Shown here: piece after piece, positions 1 through 9,855 of the stretch
Layout: each line of letters opens with the position of its first letter
How positions within the stretch are numbered: position 1 is the stretch's first letter
Source: Chloroflexota bacterium
GTDB taxonomy: Bacteria; Chloroflexota; Anaerolineae; J036; Brachytrichaceae
NCBI GenBank assembly: GCA_023382055.1
Contig: JAMCQN010000151.1
Span: 62,001-126,000 of the forward strand
Length of the DNA: 64,000 bases
Direction: 5' to 3'
Notes under the pieces: generated by a model
The model's input: the letters and a program-made list of their open reading frames with translations, nothing else
What the model was told of the DNA's origin: nothing
Database searches by the model: none
Program-made: the position numbers and the translations under genes

Positions 1-848
1 TCCCAGTGGTACTCCTTCTGGAAGCGGATGGCGTCCGGCACAGCCAGGAAGGCGGCGTTATCGCGCGTGCCCTGATACTGTTGGATATCGACGAAAGTCC
101 TGGGATGGTCAGGGGTGCTGCGCCAGCCATGACTGACCACCAGAGGCTCCAGCATTCCCTGCGATTCGGGGCGCGCATAAAGGAACCCGGCGCCCTTGGG
201 CGCGCATAGCCATTTGTGAAGGTTGCCGATATAGAAATCGGCGCCGATCTCATCCAGCCGCAGTGTCAACTGGCCCGGCGCGTGCGCGCCATCGATGAGC
301 GTAATGATCCCCGCCTGCCTGGCGCGCCGGCAGATTTCCTGCGCCGGGAAAATCAGCGCCGTCGGCGAGGTGATATGGCTCATGGATATCACGCGCGTCT
401 GCGGAGTTACGCCTTTCCAGAAGGTTTCGACAAAAGCTTCCTGCGTTGTCACAGGAAGCGGTATGGGATGGTTGATGTACTTGAATCCCAGCTTTTCCGC
501 CATGAACTGCCAGTTGTTGTTCACAGCGCCATATTCGTGATCCGTAGTCAGGACTTCGTCGCCAGGTCCCAGCTTCAGGCTGCGAGTGACGACATTCATG
601 CCGAAGGTTGCATTGGTTACAAACACCAGGTTATCAGCAGCGGCGCCGAGATAAGCCCCCAGATCCGCGCGCGCCTGAGCAAGCAGATCATTCACGCGGC
701 GCTGGATGAACCTGACTGGATTGCGTTCCATCTCGCGTTGCCAGCGCTGGTAACTTTCGAACACGGGTCGAGGCGTAGCGCCAAATGAACCGTGGTTGAA
801 GAAAATGACATCCTGATCCAGGAGAAATAACTGACGCAATGAATTCAT
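1..848 (-). CDS. Class V aminotransferase, isopenicillin-N-epimerase-like (3' end truncated by window edge)
   Basis: Open minus-strand frame not in the ORF track because no stop lies in the window; translates MNSLRQLFLLDQDVIFFNHGSFGATPRPVFESYQRWQREMERNPVRFIQRR...LIDGAHAPGQL...FYIGNLHKWLCAPKGAGFLYA, with the PLP-lysine context HKW. Confidence 0.9.
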   Translation of the reverse strand, partial: MNSLRQLFLLDQDVIFFNHGSFGATPRPVFESYQRWQREMERNPVRFIQRRVNDLLAQARADLGAYLGAAADNLVFVTNATFGMNVVTRSLKLGPGDEVLTTDHEYGAVNNNWQFMAEKLGFKYINHPIPLPVTTQEAFVETFWKGVTPQTRVISMSHITSPTALIFPAQEICRRARQAGIITLIDGAHAPGQLTLRLDEIGADFYIGNLHKWLCAPKGAGFLYARPESQGMLEPLVVSHGWRSTPDHPRTFVDIQQYQGTRDNAAFLAVPDAIRFQKEYHW

Positions 849-970
849 GTTCAATACACTTTTATTTGAGATATGCTGGCCTGATCAGCCCCCGCGCATT
901 CCGTTAGTGGACGACACAGCGATGGCAGTATAAACCCAATCGGGGAACGCGGGTCTTGTTAAACGGGCGC

Positions 971-1969
971 TTAACTCAGCGGAAATTCCTCCGCAAGCGT
1001 TATCGGTCTGCCTTGTGCGATGGATCGTTTCAAACCCGCTTCGACCTGCAATTCCAGTAAGCCAAACCGACCGGGCACGGGAGGCGGCTCGCCATGCCGG
1101 ATTGATTCGAGATATGCCTGCACGGATTTGACAAACGAGCTGTTGTACTGGTCCCAGCGCGACCTGGCGCCATAGATGCGGTAACGCTCGATATCCATGC
1201 GCTTGTTATCCATGACTTCCAGATCGCCATCAAGGTCCTGCATGCGTATGCGTCCGCCTTCAAAGTTGAACGTCAACTCAAATAGCGGGAAGTCCCACGC
1301 CAGCGTTGTCGTACCGACCAGTGTGCCTGTAGCATCGTCCTGAGTCCGGAATGCGGCGGTGACGTCTCTGGCTCGCAGAAATGACATGCCGTGTTCGGTT
1401 GCGCCCTGTAGTGCGCTGATCTGTGCAATGGGACCGGCGAAGAAATGGACCAGGTCGATGCAGTGGCTCCAGCAGGCATAATGCACCAGCCCTGTCACAT
1501 TCAACACCTTGCCAAACTGGCGTTCGGAGACAATCCGGCGAGCCAGTTGCGAGTGTTCAAAAAAGCGGTAGTTGAACACCATCGCCGTCTGGCTGCCTTG
1601 TGCGTCAGCGCGTTGGATGATCTGGCGTCCATCGACAAAGTCCTGTTCGCTGACATGCTCCTGCCCTAACCGCGCCACCAGCGGTTTCTCGAAAAATAAC
1701 CGGCCTGGTTGTTGATCCAGGAGAGCGTTGGCAACATCAAAACGGTCGGTCTCGCGCGTCAACACAAGGATTGTCGCCGGGTTCCAATCGGCAAGCTCCT
1801 GTAACGAGCCAAACACTTCGCCGCCAAAGCGAGCGGCGCACGCATCGGCTTTGGCGCGGGTGCGGTTGTAATAACCCAGCGCAACATCCGGTTCAACTGC
1901 CAGGCACGGCAGGTAGTTATTCTCCGCAACTTTACCCGTTCCCACGACTGCTACTTTCAGTTTCGACAT
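971..1969 (-). CDS. Gfo/Idh/MocA-family oxidoreductase
   Basis: MSKLKVAVVGTGKVAENNYLPCL Rossmann start and FFEKPLV motif; start placed at the internal ATG (1969), not the track start. Confidence 0.88.
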   Translation of the reverse strand: MSKLKVAVVGTGKVAENNYLPCLAVEPDVALGYYNRTRAKADACAARFGGEVFGSLQELADWNPATILVLTRETDRFDVANALLDQQPGRLFFEKPLVARLGQEHVSEQDFVDGRQIIQRADAQGSQTAMVFNYRFFEHSQLARRIVSERQFGKVLNVTGLVHYACWSHCIDLVHFFAGPIAQISALQGATEHGMSFLRARDVTAAFRTQDDATGTLVGTTTLAWDFPLFELTFNFEGGRIRMQDLDGDLEVMDNKRMDIERYRIYGARSRWDQYNSSFVKSVQAYLESIRHGEPPPVPGRFGLLELQVEAGLKRSIAQGRPITLAEEFPLS

Positions 1970-2271
1970 CCTGCTCCTGTTATACCCGCGTATTTCATGG
2001 CCAGCGCCCGCGCAAGGAAGGCCAGCATGACTGTACCCGTTTCCTCGGCAGTATGCCAAAAGGCGACAACGCCTTCCTCATGCCCACTCATCGAGAGGAC
2101 CATTCTCTCACGCACCACGGTACGTTGAAAAAACATGGTCGTCAAGAGCATAGATCGTTCCGTAAGTTTCCGATTCCGACGACGGTTTGATCGGCCGGGT
2201 ATGCCAATGGGCAACGATGGACCGGGAGTAAAGTCCCGGTGAAATATAGCCACGCCTTCCTGCTGTGTCAT
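1957..2271 (-). CDS. Hypothetical protein, 104 aa (start one base after the upstream GNAT stop, TGAcATG)
   Basis: ORF fills the gap between two same-strand genes; no firm family recognised. Confidence 0.4.
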   Translation of the reverse strand: MTQQEGVAIFHRDFTPGPSLPIGIPGRSNRRRNRKLTERSMLLTTMFFQRTVVRERMVLSMSGHEEGVVAFWHTAEETGTVMLAFLARALAMKYAGITGAGCRN

Positions 2272-2272
2272 G

Positions 2273-3541
2273 TCAGTAAATCGTGTAGAGAAAAGCCTGC
2301 ACTTTGGGGAACAGGGTTTCCATCAACAGGCGGTATGCGGGTGGCACACCGGCATCCGGATAGGTTGCCAGAACTTCACTGAGTGAATGGTGGCCCAGCA
2401 CCAGCGGTGTAAACGCATTGGCGGGAAACCGGATTGCCGCGCCATCGGTGAAACCAAGATCAGAGACTTCGGTCAGCCTACCGTTGGTAAACGCCAGCTT
2501 AACCGTCTGTCGGTAAAAGCCCAACTCGATATCGCGTGTCAACCCCGCAAACATGGACTCGGACAGCCGGCGCTCCAGTTCCGGGCCAATCGCGCGCAAC
2601 AGTGCGGCAATATCCGGCACATGAACCTGCCAGGCATAGGCGCCGATATCGCGCGCGCCAAAGGAGCGGGCTACCCTCATTAAATTGGTATTGGCGGGCA
2701 GGCATAAGCGAACCCCCGGTGTAGAGCGTTCCTCCGCCAATTGCACCAGGAAATGAAGGCCGGCTACAGCCGTGTCGAAGTCCATCCGGGACGCTTCGCT
2801 TACAGTCAATTCTTCACCGAAGTGGTGCTTAGGCAGGCGCATATAACCGACAATCTGCGCTTGCGGATTCTGCGCCAGCCATACTTCCGACTCCATTTCG
2901 GTGCCCACTGAGTGCCCCATCAGATAGCGCCATATAGCCGTGCTGCGAACCGTGTGAATCGTGATATCAGTGGCGGCTTGATCCGCCATCTCGATCAAAG
3001 TCGGGATATCCTCCATGATCGCCAATCTGAAGTTGTATGAAGGCGTCGCGGGAGCAGCCAGATTGCGCCTGGTCACGATGAGTCCGCCTTCCAGTGGCAT
3101 GGCGTACTCGTATCCGAACTGGCGATAGTAGTAGCCGATGCTCTGAATATGCGACAAAACGCACTCGCGATCCTTGAGGCGTTGTTTGAAGATATCGACC
3201 TGCGCCCGGATCAGACCGCGCCTGCGATAAGGTTCCAGCGTGCCGACGATACCCATTTCGCCGCTGTTGAATTGCGCCGCCCCATAACTCAATCGCCAGG
3301 GAATAAGGCAGAGCGATGATACGATCTGCCCTGACTTTGTATCTTCGACATAGATGAGATCGCTGCCGCATGTGTCCGGGTGATTCAGGAAAATGTTGCG
3401 CGTCATGGACACGATACCGGGACCGTGGATGACGCCATTGAACTGCGCGATTCGCTCGACGTCATCAACACTCGATGCGCTGCCCAGTATCAAGCCATCA
3501 CTTATAGGCTTGCGATAGGGTGTCTCGTTGTTAACAAGCAT
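2273..3541 (-). CDS. GNAT N-acetyltransferase, Eis-like
   Basis: 422 aa with MGIVGTLEPYRRRGLIRAQVDIFKQRLKDR acetyl-CoA binding region and Eis-like length. Confidence 0.75.
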   Translation of the reverse strand: MLVNNETPYRKPISDGLILGSASSVDDVERIAQFNGVIHGPGIVSMTRNIFLNHPDTCGSDLIYVEDTKSGQIVSSLCLIPWRLSYGAAQFNSGEMGIVGTLEPYRRRGLIRAQVDIFKQRLKDRECVLSHIQSIGYYYRQFGYEYAMPLEGGLIVTRRNLAAPATPSYNFRLAIMEDIPTLIEMADQAATDITIHTVRSTAIWRYLMGHSVGTEMESEVWLAQNPQAQIVGYMRLPKHHFGEELTVSEASRMDFDTAVAGLHFLVQLAEERSTPGVRLCLPANTNLMRVARSFGARDIGAYAWQVHVPDIAALLRAIGPELERRLSESMFAGLTRDIELGFYRQTVKLAFTNGRLTEVSDLGFTDGAAIRFPANAFTPLVLGHHSLSEVLATYPDAGVPPAYRLLMETLFPKVQAFLYTIY

Positions 3542-3634
3542 TTGCCTCCGGCTCCATCAGTCATATTTGTTCTTCAAACGATGTAAATGTAGCAAAGAAA
3601 GTAGATTTGCGTATACTCGTCTTATCCCTTCACC

Positions 3635-4651
3635 ATGTCACTGCAAATCCCACAACTGGATTCGCGCGAGGATTATACGCAGCGCTTTGCGAGCGTTGAT
3701 TATTGGACCCCTTACGTGACGCACGTCTGCCATAAACACGGGTTTGCGCCCGTTCACGAAATCCTTTGCAGCAATCCGGGCACCTTCCCCACTTTCATCG
3801 TAGATAGCCGCTGGGTGGTTAAGTTCTTTGGACAGCTATTCGACGGCGCCGATGCATACGACATGGAACTCACCGCCAACCTGATGGTCGCCGAGGATGG
3901 TCTGATTCCAGCCCCGCATCTCATTGGACTCGGATCGCTGTTCGAGGCGCAGCAAGGCTGGAACTGGCCGTACCTGATCTTTGAATATCTCCCAGGCGTG
4001 CACCTTGGACAGGTTTATGATGCAGTCGCGGCGAATGAATTGCTTCTCATCGCGCAAGATCTGGGGGTGACAGTGCGCCATCTGCACCTTATCAACCAGA
4101 GGTATCACTCTTTTTATCTAGACAACTCGAATGCGTATTCTCGTTTTATTGGGAAGTATCGACCATCATGCGTGCAACGCCACCGTGTATGGAAGGCTCT
4201 GCCCGATCATCTCATCAATCAGATCGAAGACTATGTCCTTCCTGTACACACGTTGACTGCTCCAACACGCGACCCGGTATTGCTGCACGGCGATATCACC
4301 GGAGATCACGTGCTTGGGCAACTGATAGAGGGCCACTTCACGATAAAGGGGCTGATCGATTTCGGTGATGCGCTCATCGGCGACCCGGACTTTGAGTTAA
4401 TCGCGCTTCACCTGGACGCGTTTCGCTGTAACAACCGGATGCTGGGCGAATATCTGACCGCCTACGGTTTACCGGCGCAATCGCACGGCGCCTGGCAACA
4501 CAAGTTGATGAGCCTGACACTCATGCATCGCTTCAATGTCATGCGCGACGTCGTGCAATACTTGCCCGCAGCATCATCCGTCAGGACGCTGGAGGAATTG
4601 GCGCGCATGGTGTGGAATCCCACCTGTGAGTTCGGTTCACCATCGTCCTGA
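3635..4651 (+). CDS. Aminoglycoside phosphotransferase (APH)-family kinase
   Basis: LLHGDITGDHVLG (Brenner motif) and GLIDFGDALIGDPDFEL. Confidence 0.85.
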   Translation: MSLQIPQLDSREDYTQRFASVDYWTPYVTHVCHKHGFAPVHEILCSNPGTFPTFIVDSRWVVKFFGQLFDGADAYDMELTANLMVAEDGLIPAPHLIGLGSLFEAQQGWNWPYLIFEYLPGVHLGQVYDAVAANELLLIAQDLGVTVRHLHLINQRYHSFYLDNSNAYSRFIGKYRPSCVQRHRVWKALPDHLINQIEDYVLPVHTLTAPTRDPVLLHGDITGDHVLGQLIEGHFTIKGLIDFGDALIGDPDFELIALHLDAFRCNNRMLGEYLTAYGLPAQSHGAWQHKLMSLTLMHRFNVMRDVVQYLPAASSVRTLEELARMVWNPTCEFGSPSS

Positions 4652-4738
4652 TCGCCGTTTTTCAATACACTCGTAGAATGCCAGAGACTGGTTGATATAT
4701 GTTCCGTAATTTCGGTTTAGTCATCAGGAGGTTACTCG

Positions 4739-5821
4739 ATGAAACTTGGTCTGGGACTCTATGGCAACATGTTGAATGCGGACAACTTCCGTTTCGCCAG
4801 GCAAGCGGGCGCGTCTCACATCGTTGCGCATCTGGTAGGCCACTTCAACACTACGGAAGCTGCCAATGCCACCGCCGGGTACAAGGACATGGGATTCGGC
4901 GTATCGGTTCCCGCAAAGGATAGTTGGACATACGAATGGATGCGCGATCTGCGCGCCGCCGTCAATGCCGAGGGACTGGAACTGGAAGCCATTGAAAATT
5001 TCGAGCCTGGGCATTGGTATGACGTCCTTCTGGACGGCCCGAAGAAGAAAGAGCAGATGGAGCACCTGAAGCAGATCATCCGCAACATGGGCAAAGCGGG
5101 AATCCCGGTGCTCGGTTACAACTTCAGTATCGCCGGGGTATGGGGTCGCACGCAGGGCAACGCCGCACGCGGTTCGGCAGGGACTGTCGGTTTCCACGCA
5201 CCCGAAGAACCGCCCATCCCCAAAGGCATGGTCTGGAATATGGTGGTGGATCCGGGGACATTTGATCCCTCCGGCCGCAGCGGCACGATTGGTCCGGTCA
5301 CCCAGGAACAACTCTGGGAGCGCTTCACATGGTTCCTGAAGGAAATACTGCCGGTGGCGGAAGAGGCCAACGTGCGGTTGGCGCTTCATCCTGACGATCC
5401 TCCCATGCCGTCGTTGCGGGGAGCCGCGCGACTGGTATACCAGCCGCGCATCTATGAGCGCGTGTTGGGCGTCAAACACAGCCGTTACAACGCGATGGAA
5501 CTCTGTCTTGGGACAGTGGCTGAGATGAGTGAAGGCGACATTTATGAACTGGTCGATCAGCATAGCAAGCAGGATGACATTGCCTACATTCATTTCAGAA
5601 ACGTCAAGGGCAAGGTGCCCAATTACGATGAGACGTTTATCGATGACGGCGATGTCGATATGATCCGCCTGCTGCGCATCCTGCATAAAAACAAGTATCC
5701 GGGTGTGTTGATTCCGGATCACACCCCCAGCATGAGCTGCCCGGCGCCCTGGCATGCCGGCATGGCCTTTGCGCTCGGATACATGCGCGCTGCGTTGCAG
5801 ATCATCGAACGGGGAGGGTAA
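4739..5821 (+). CDS. Mannonate dehydratase (UxuA)-like TIM-barrel protein
   Basis: NMGKAGIPVLGYNFSIAGVWG, LALHPDDPPMP, IAYIHFRNVKG, VLIPDHTPSM; AGGAGG Shine-Dalgarno just upstream. Confidence 0.85.
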   Translation: MKLGLGLYGNMLNADNFRFARQAGASHIVAHLVGHFNTTEAANATAGYKDMGFGVSVPAKDSWTYEWMRDLRAAVNAEGLELEAIENFEPGHWYDVLLDGPKKKEQMEHLKQIIRNMGKAGIPVLGYNFSIAGVWGRTQGNAARGSAGTVGFHAPEEPPIPKGMVWNMVVDPGTFDPSGRSGTIGPVTQEQLWERFTWFLKEILPVAEEANVRLALHPDDPPMPSLRGAARLVYQPRIYERVLGVKHSRYNAMELCLGTVAEMSEGDIYELVDQHSKQDDIAYIHFRNVKGKVPNYDETFIDDGDVDMIRLLRILHKNKYPGVLIPDHTPSMSCPAPWHAGMAFALGYMRAALQIIERGG

Positions 5822-5823
5822 AC

Positions 5824-7758
5824 ATGCTAACAATCCAGGCGACTGTGCCTTGTTTGTTGCCGCCCACATGGGCGGTACTCGAACGCAAACTCATCGACGT
5901 CATGAACCAGTCGGTTCACCCGTTTCTGTCCAAGTACACGCGGGCGGAAGACGGGGAGTTGATCTGGCGCGAACGGTTGGTCGGCCGCGATGGCGCTGAC
6001 GACTTTTATGAGAGCTTCTATAACTGGCCGCTGCTTTATCTACTCGGCGGCGACGATGAACTGCTTGCTTTGTCTCACCGCCAGTGGGATGCTGTCACGC
6101 GACAGTTGACACGCTCCGGCCAGATCCGCAAAGAATACGAAGTTGGCTACGACCAGTTTCACCAGGGCGAGAGTTACATCTACTTCTACTTTCTCTGTCT
6201 GGCCGATCCGACAAATCAGCGTCTGATTGAGCGCGCCCGCCGTTTCGCCGGGTTTTACCTGAACGAAGACCCGCAGGCGCCCAATTACGACCCGGAACAC
6301 AGGTTGATCCGTGCGCCGCACAACGGCAGCGGCGGACCGCGCTGGGGATTTGCTGACTACGATGGCGAGCCGGCTTATGGCTGGTCACAGAGCATGCGCC
6401 CGTATGGTTTGCCCTATGAGGATGTGCCCGGCGTCTCCTCATACGAGGATCTGAAAGATGCGCAGTTGGCGCAACGCATGGGCAAGGTCATGCAGGAGCG
6501 CATGAGCAAGGGCGATGTCGCCGGAAACCTGTGTGTAACCAGCCTGATCGCCAATGCGTACCTGATGACAGGCGATCAGAAGTACAGACAGTGGGTAACG
6601 GACTATGTGTCCGCCTGGACGGAGCGCGCACAGAAGAATGGCGGGCTGCTGCCTGATAACGTCGGGCTATCCGGCGAAGTCGGCGAGTACATCAACGGGA
6701 AATGGTACGGCGGTCTATACGGATGGTCGTGGCCGCATGGTTTCTACAACATCGAGATGGCCGCGTTGATCGGTGCAACGAACGCTTATCTGCTCACGCG
6801 CGACCCCGGCTATCTGAACCTGCCGCGCGTGCAGTTGGATCGAATTATGGCGCTGGGGGCAACGCGCGATATTCGCGAACTGCAGATGAGCATCGGTCAG
6901 CACTGGATCGGACAGATTGCGGCGCTGGAAGACTACACCACCTTCGTCGTGCCGTATCGCTACATGGATTCGGGCTGGTTCGACTATCAGCCGATGTCGC
7001 CGGTATACCCGGCTGCATTGTGGAATGTCTCAGGCGATATGGACGATTGGAACCGGCTGGAAACGCTGCGCCTAGCAAGCCGTTACGACTGGCGTGAAGT
7101 GATCGCATTCCGTGGGAAAGAAGACTGCGGTCACGAACAGCCCTGGTTGCGCTATCTGGCGGGAGACAATGCGGATTACCCCGAGGCGATTCTGCGCGAG
7201 AGCTATGGAATGGTGTGCCGGCGCATGGACCTCATCCGCGCCGACCAGGCGGACTTGACGCAGGTGAACATTCACCACTGGCAGCAATTGAATCCCGTCA
7301 TCACTGAGGCGCTCGTGCAGTTAACCACCGGCGCGCCACAGATCATCTATAACGGCGGTCTCCTGATGTGCCGGCTGCGCTACTTCGACCTGCTGCGCAA
7401 ACGGCCTGGGCTTCCTGATGACGTCGCAGCGCTGGTCGAGAAAGTCGATCCTGACCGCACTGTGGTGAAGCTGGTGAACCTCAGCCCGTTCGAATCGCGC
7501 GAACTGATGATCCAGGCAGGGGCGTTCGGAGAGCATCGATTCACTTCCGTGCGTTACGATGTGCGAACCAGTGAATATCCAGGCAGACAAACGGAGTATG
7601 CCTCACCCGCCAGCATGACCGAACAGCGCCAGGAGGAAGTTAACGAAAGCGTACTGCAACTGCATCTGCCGCCGGCGACTGAGATAACGCTCGATCTGGC
7701 GACACAGCGCTTTGTGAATGACCCATCATACGCGCTGCCTTGGCAACAGCGCTCATAA
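5824..7758 (+). CDS. Uncharacterised 644-aa protein, possible (alpha/alpha)6-barrel carbohydrate-active protein
   Basis: Long ORF co-directional with sugar-acid genes; aromatic-rich segments (NWPLLYLLGGDDELL, GWSWPHGFYNIEMAALIGATNAYLLT) suggest a glycoside-hydrolase-like helical barrel. Confidence 0.6.
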   Translation: MLTIQATVPCLLPPTWAVLERKLIDVMNQSVHPFLSKYTRAEDGELIWRERLVGRDGADDFYESFYNWPLLYLLGGDDELLALSHRQWDAVTRQLTRSGQIRKEYEVGYDQFHQGESYIYFYFLCLADPTNQRLIERARRFAGFYLNEDPQAPNYDPEHRLIRAPHNGSGGPRWGFADYDGEPAYGWSQSMRPYGLPYEDVPGVSSYEDLKDAQLAQRMGKVMQERMSKGDVAGNLCVTSLIANAYLMTGDQKYRQWVTDYVSAWTERAQKNGGLLPDNVGLSGEVGEYINGKWYGGLYGWSWPHGFYNIEMAALIGATNAYLLTRDPGYLNLPRVQLDRIMALGATRDIRELQMSIGQHWIGQIAALEDYTTFVVPYRYMDSGWFDYQPMSPVYPAALWNVSGDMDDWNRLETLRLASRYDWREVIAFRGKEDCGHEQPWLRYLAGDNADYPEAILRESYGMVCRRMDLIRADQADLTQVNIHHWQQLNPVITEALVQLTTGAPQIIYNGGLLMCRLRYFDLLRKRPGLPDDVAALVEKVDPDRTVVKLVNLSPFESRELMIQAGAFGEHRFTSVRYDVRTSEYPGRQTEYASPASMTEQRQEEVNESVLQLHLPPATEITLDLATQRFVNDPSYALPWQQRS

Positions 7759-7834
7759 GCGCGATTTATACCGCAGTGCAACTGCGGGTTGAACATCATC
7801 AGGAACTTGTGGACATTCACGTGGAGGTCAAATA

Positions 7835-8980
7835 ATGAAGATCACCAATATCAGCACCTTGTGCCTGTCCCGTCCGCACGAACTTGAGCGTCAATGGGTT
7901 ACGGCGAAGGTCCGCGTGATCAAGGCCGATTGCGCGATCGTCGTCGTCGAGACAGATGAGGGTATCACGGGAGTTGGCGAGGCGTGCGCCTATGGGCAAC
8001 CGCTCATCATCCGCGATTGGATAGATTGGTACAGCCCGCTGCTGGTCGGCCATGACCCCACTGACCCGCGTATCGTTCCATCACCGCACAATAAATCGTG
8101 GGCGCATGATTGCGCCATCGGCGGTCTCGACAGCGCCCTGTGGGATCTGAAGGGAAAAATCGCAGGTAAACCAGTCAGCCGGTTGCTGGCGGTGCATCCG
8201 CTTCAGAAGGTGCGCCTGTATGCATCCAGCGGCTGCCGCTATGACTGGCGCATCCGACCTGAGCAGTTGATTGATGAAGCGCTGGAATATATCGCGGCTG
8301 GATACACCGCGATGAAATTCCGCATCGGGACAGATTGGACCTGGGACGGCGTGACGGTGGATCGCTTTCTGGGGCTGGTGCGCGAACTGGCGCAGACGGT
8401 GAACGGGCGCATGGAACTGATGCTCGATGGGAACCAGCGACTGACCATCGACCAGGCGCTCGCCGTCGCAAAAGAGCTGGAGCGTCTGAACTTCCGCTGG
8501 TTTGAGGAACCGATCCCCCAGGCTGACATCGATGGGTACGCCCGGATCAATTCATCGGTGGCTATGCCTATTACCGGCGGCGAACAGTTCACCACCATCG
8601 AGCAGTTCCGACCCTATCTGGAGAAGAAAGCCTACAAGATTGTGCAGCCCGATGCCGGCATCTGCGGCATCTCCGCAGTGATGCAGATTGCGGAAGTCGC
8701 GCATCGCTACGGCGTCGATCTTTGCCCGCATAACTGGCACAACGGTCTGATGACTATGGCTAATGCTCATGCGGTCGCTGCCCTGCCGAATCCCATTGTG
8801 CTTGAACTCTGCATGATCCAGGGACCGCTCCAGTGGGACATCCTGCAGGAGAAACCCCCTATCGTCGCTGGCTGGCTGGAGTTGCCGCAAAGCCCTGGTC
8901 TGGGCGCCGGCATTGCGGATGGGCTGGAGTCCAGGTATCCCTACATCGAGGGTTCTTACGCGATTACCGTTGAACGGTAG
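7835..8980 (+). CDS. Enolase-superfamily (mandelate racemase/muconate lactonizing-like) enzyme
   Basis: GGLDSALWDLKGKIAGKPV, YTAMKFRIG, LMLDGNQRLT, RWFEEPIPQ, VQPDAGICGISAVMQIAEVAHRYGVDLCPHNW. Confidence 0.9.
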   Translation: MKITNISTLCLSRPHELERQWVTAKVRVIKADCAIVVVETDEGITGVGEACAYGQPLIIRDWIDWYSPLLVGHDPTDPRIVPSPHNKSWAHDCAIGGLDSALWDLKGKIAGKPVSRLLAVHPLQKVRLYASSGCRYDWRIRPEQLIDEALEYIAAGYTAMKFRIGTDWTWDGVTVDRFLGLVRELAQTVNGRMELMLDGNQRLTIDQALAVAKELERLNFRWFEEPIPQADIDGYARINSSVAMPITGGEQFTTIEQFRPYLEKKAYKIVQPDAGICGISAVMQIAEVAHRYGVDLCPHNWHNGLMTMANAHAVAALPNPIVLELCMIQGPLQWDILQEKPPIVAGWLELPQSPGLGAGIADGLESRYPYIEGSYAITVER

Positions 8981-8983
8981 GAG

Positions 8984-9846
8984 ATGCCGGGTATTTTTAC
9001 CATCGACAGTCATCAACACTACTGGAAACTCAACCAGTTTGACTACGCCTGGTTGAGTCCCGGAAATGCGACGCTGTACCAGGATCGCCTGCCGGAGCAC
9101 CCTCCCAGCAGGCAGGGCTGTGAAGCCTGCGACCCCAGATGAACGCTGCTGGCATCGATCGCGCCGTCATCATCCAGGCGGCGGCGACACCGGAGGAAAT
9201 ACCGTGGATGCTCGCTCTATGTGACGAGCATCCTTATCTTGCCGGCGTCGTGGGATTCGTGGACCTGACGTCACGCCACGTATCGGCAGCACTGCAGGGA
9301 TTTGCGCGCCACACCGCTTTCAAAGGCGTGCGCGTCAATCTTCCCTTCCATCCCGGCAAACGACGGGCGATGGACACGGGCCTTCACGCACTGGCCGATA
9401 CTGGCTTGTCCTGCGATCTGCTGGTGAGATCAAGCGCGCTGGCGCAGGCTATCGATCTGATCAGGTCCCACCCTGATGTGACATTCATCATCGACCACAT
9501 GGCCGGCGCGTCGATTACGCTGGGTGGCGCGGGTGAGTATGAGCAAATGATTCGCCCGCTGGCTGCATGCGCCAATGCCTGCATGAAGATTTCAGGATAC
9601 ATGACAGCAGCCGGCAATGTGCCCCGCGTAACGCTGGCGCAGACCTTGCGCGACTACCTCTCTGCTGCTCTGAACGTGATGGGCGATGACAGGCTTATGT
9701 TCGGCAGCGACTGGCCCGTCTGCACACAGGCGGGCGAATATCTGGATACTGTAGAAGTACTACGTGATGCGGCTGCGTCTTTCAGCCACACCGAGCAGGA
9801 GGCGATCTGGGGAGTGACAGCCATGCGCGTTTACAGGCTGGCGTAG
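8984..9846 (+). pseudogene. Amidohydrolase_2-family lactonase-like gene, disrupted by a frameshifting insertion
   Basis: Frame 8984-9142 encodes MPGIFTIDSHQHYWKLNQFDYAWLSPGNATLYQDRLPEH with the HxH metal motif, then stops; ORF 9139-9846 carries the rest (AAGIDRAVIIQA...GSDWPVCT) in another frame. Confidence 0.75.
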
Positions 9847-9855
9847 TCCCTGCCG

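Noticed and set aside
4724-5869. 381-aa antisense ORF opposite the UxuA-like gene
   Set aside because: Shadow ORF; the plus-strand frame has recognisable UxuA motifs and an RBS.
9096-9142. Programmed translational bypassing in the amidohydrolase
   Set aside because: The hairpin makes it conceivable, but I see no matched take-off/landing codon pair; insertion or sequencing error is simpler. The locus is retained only as a disruption finding.
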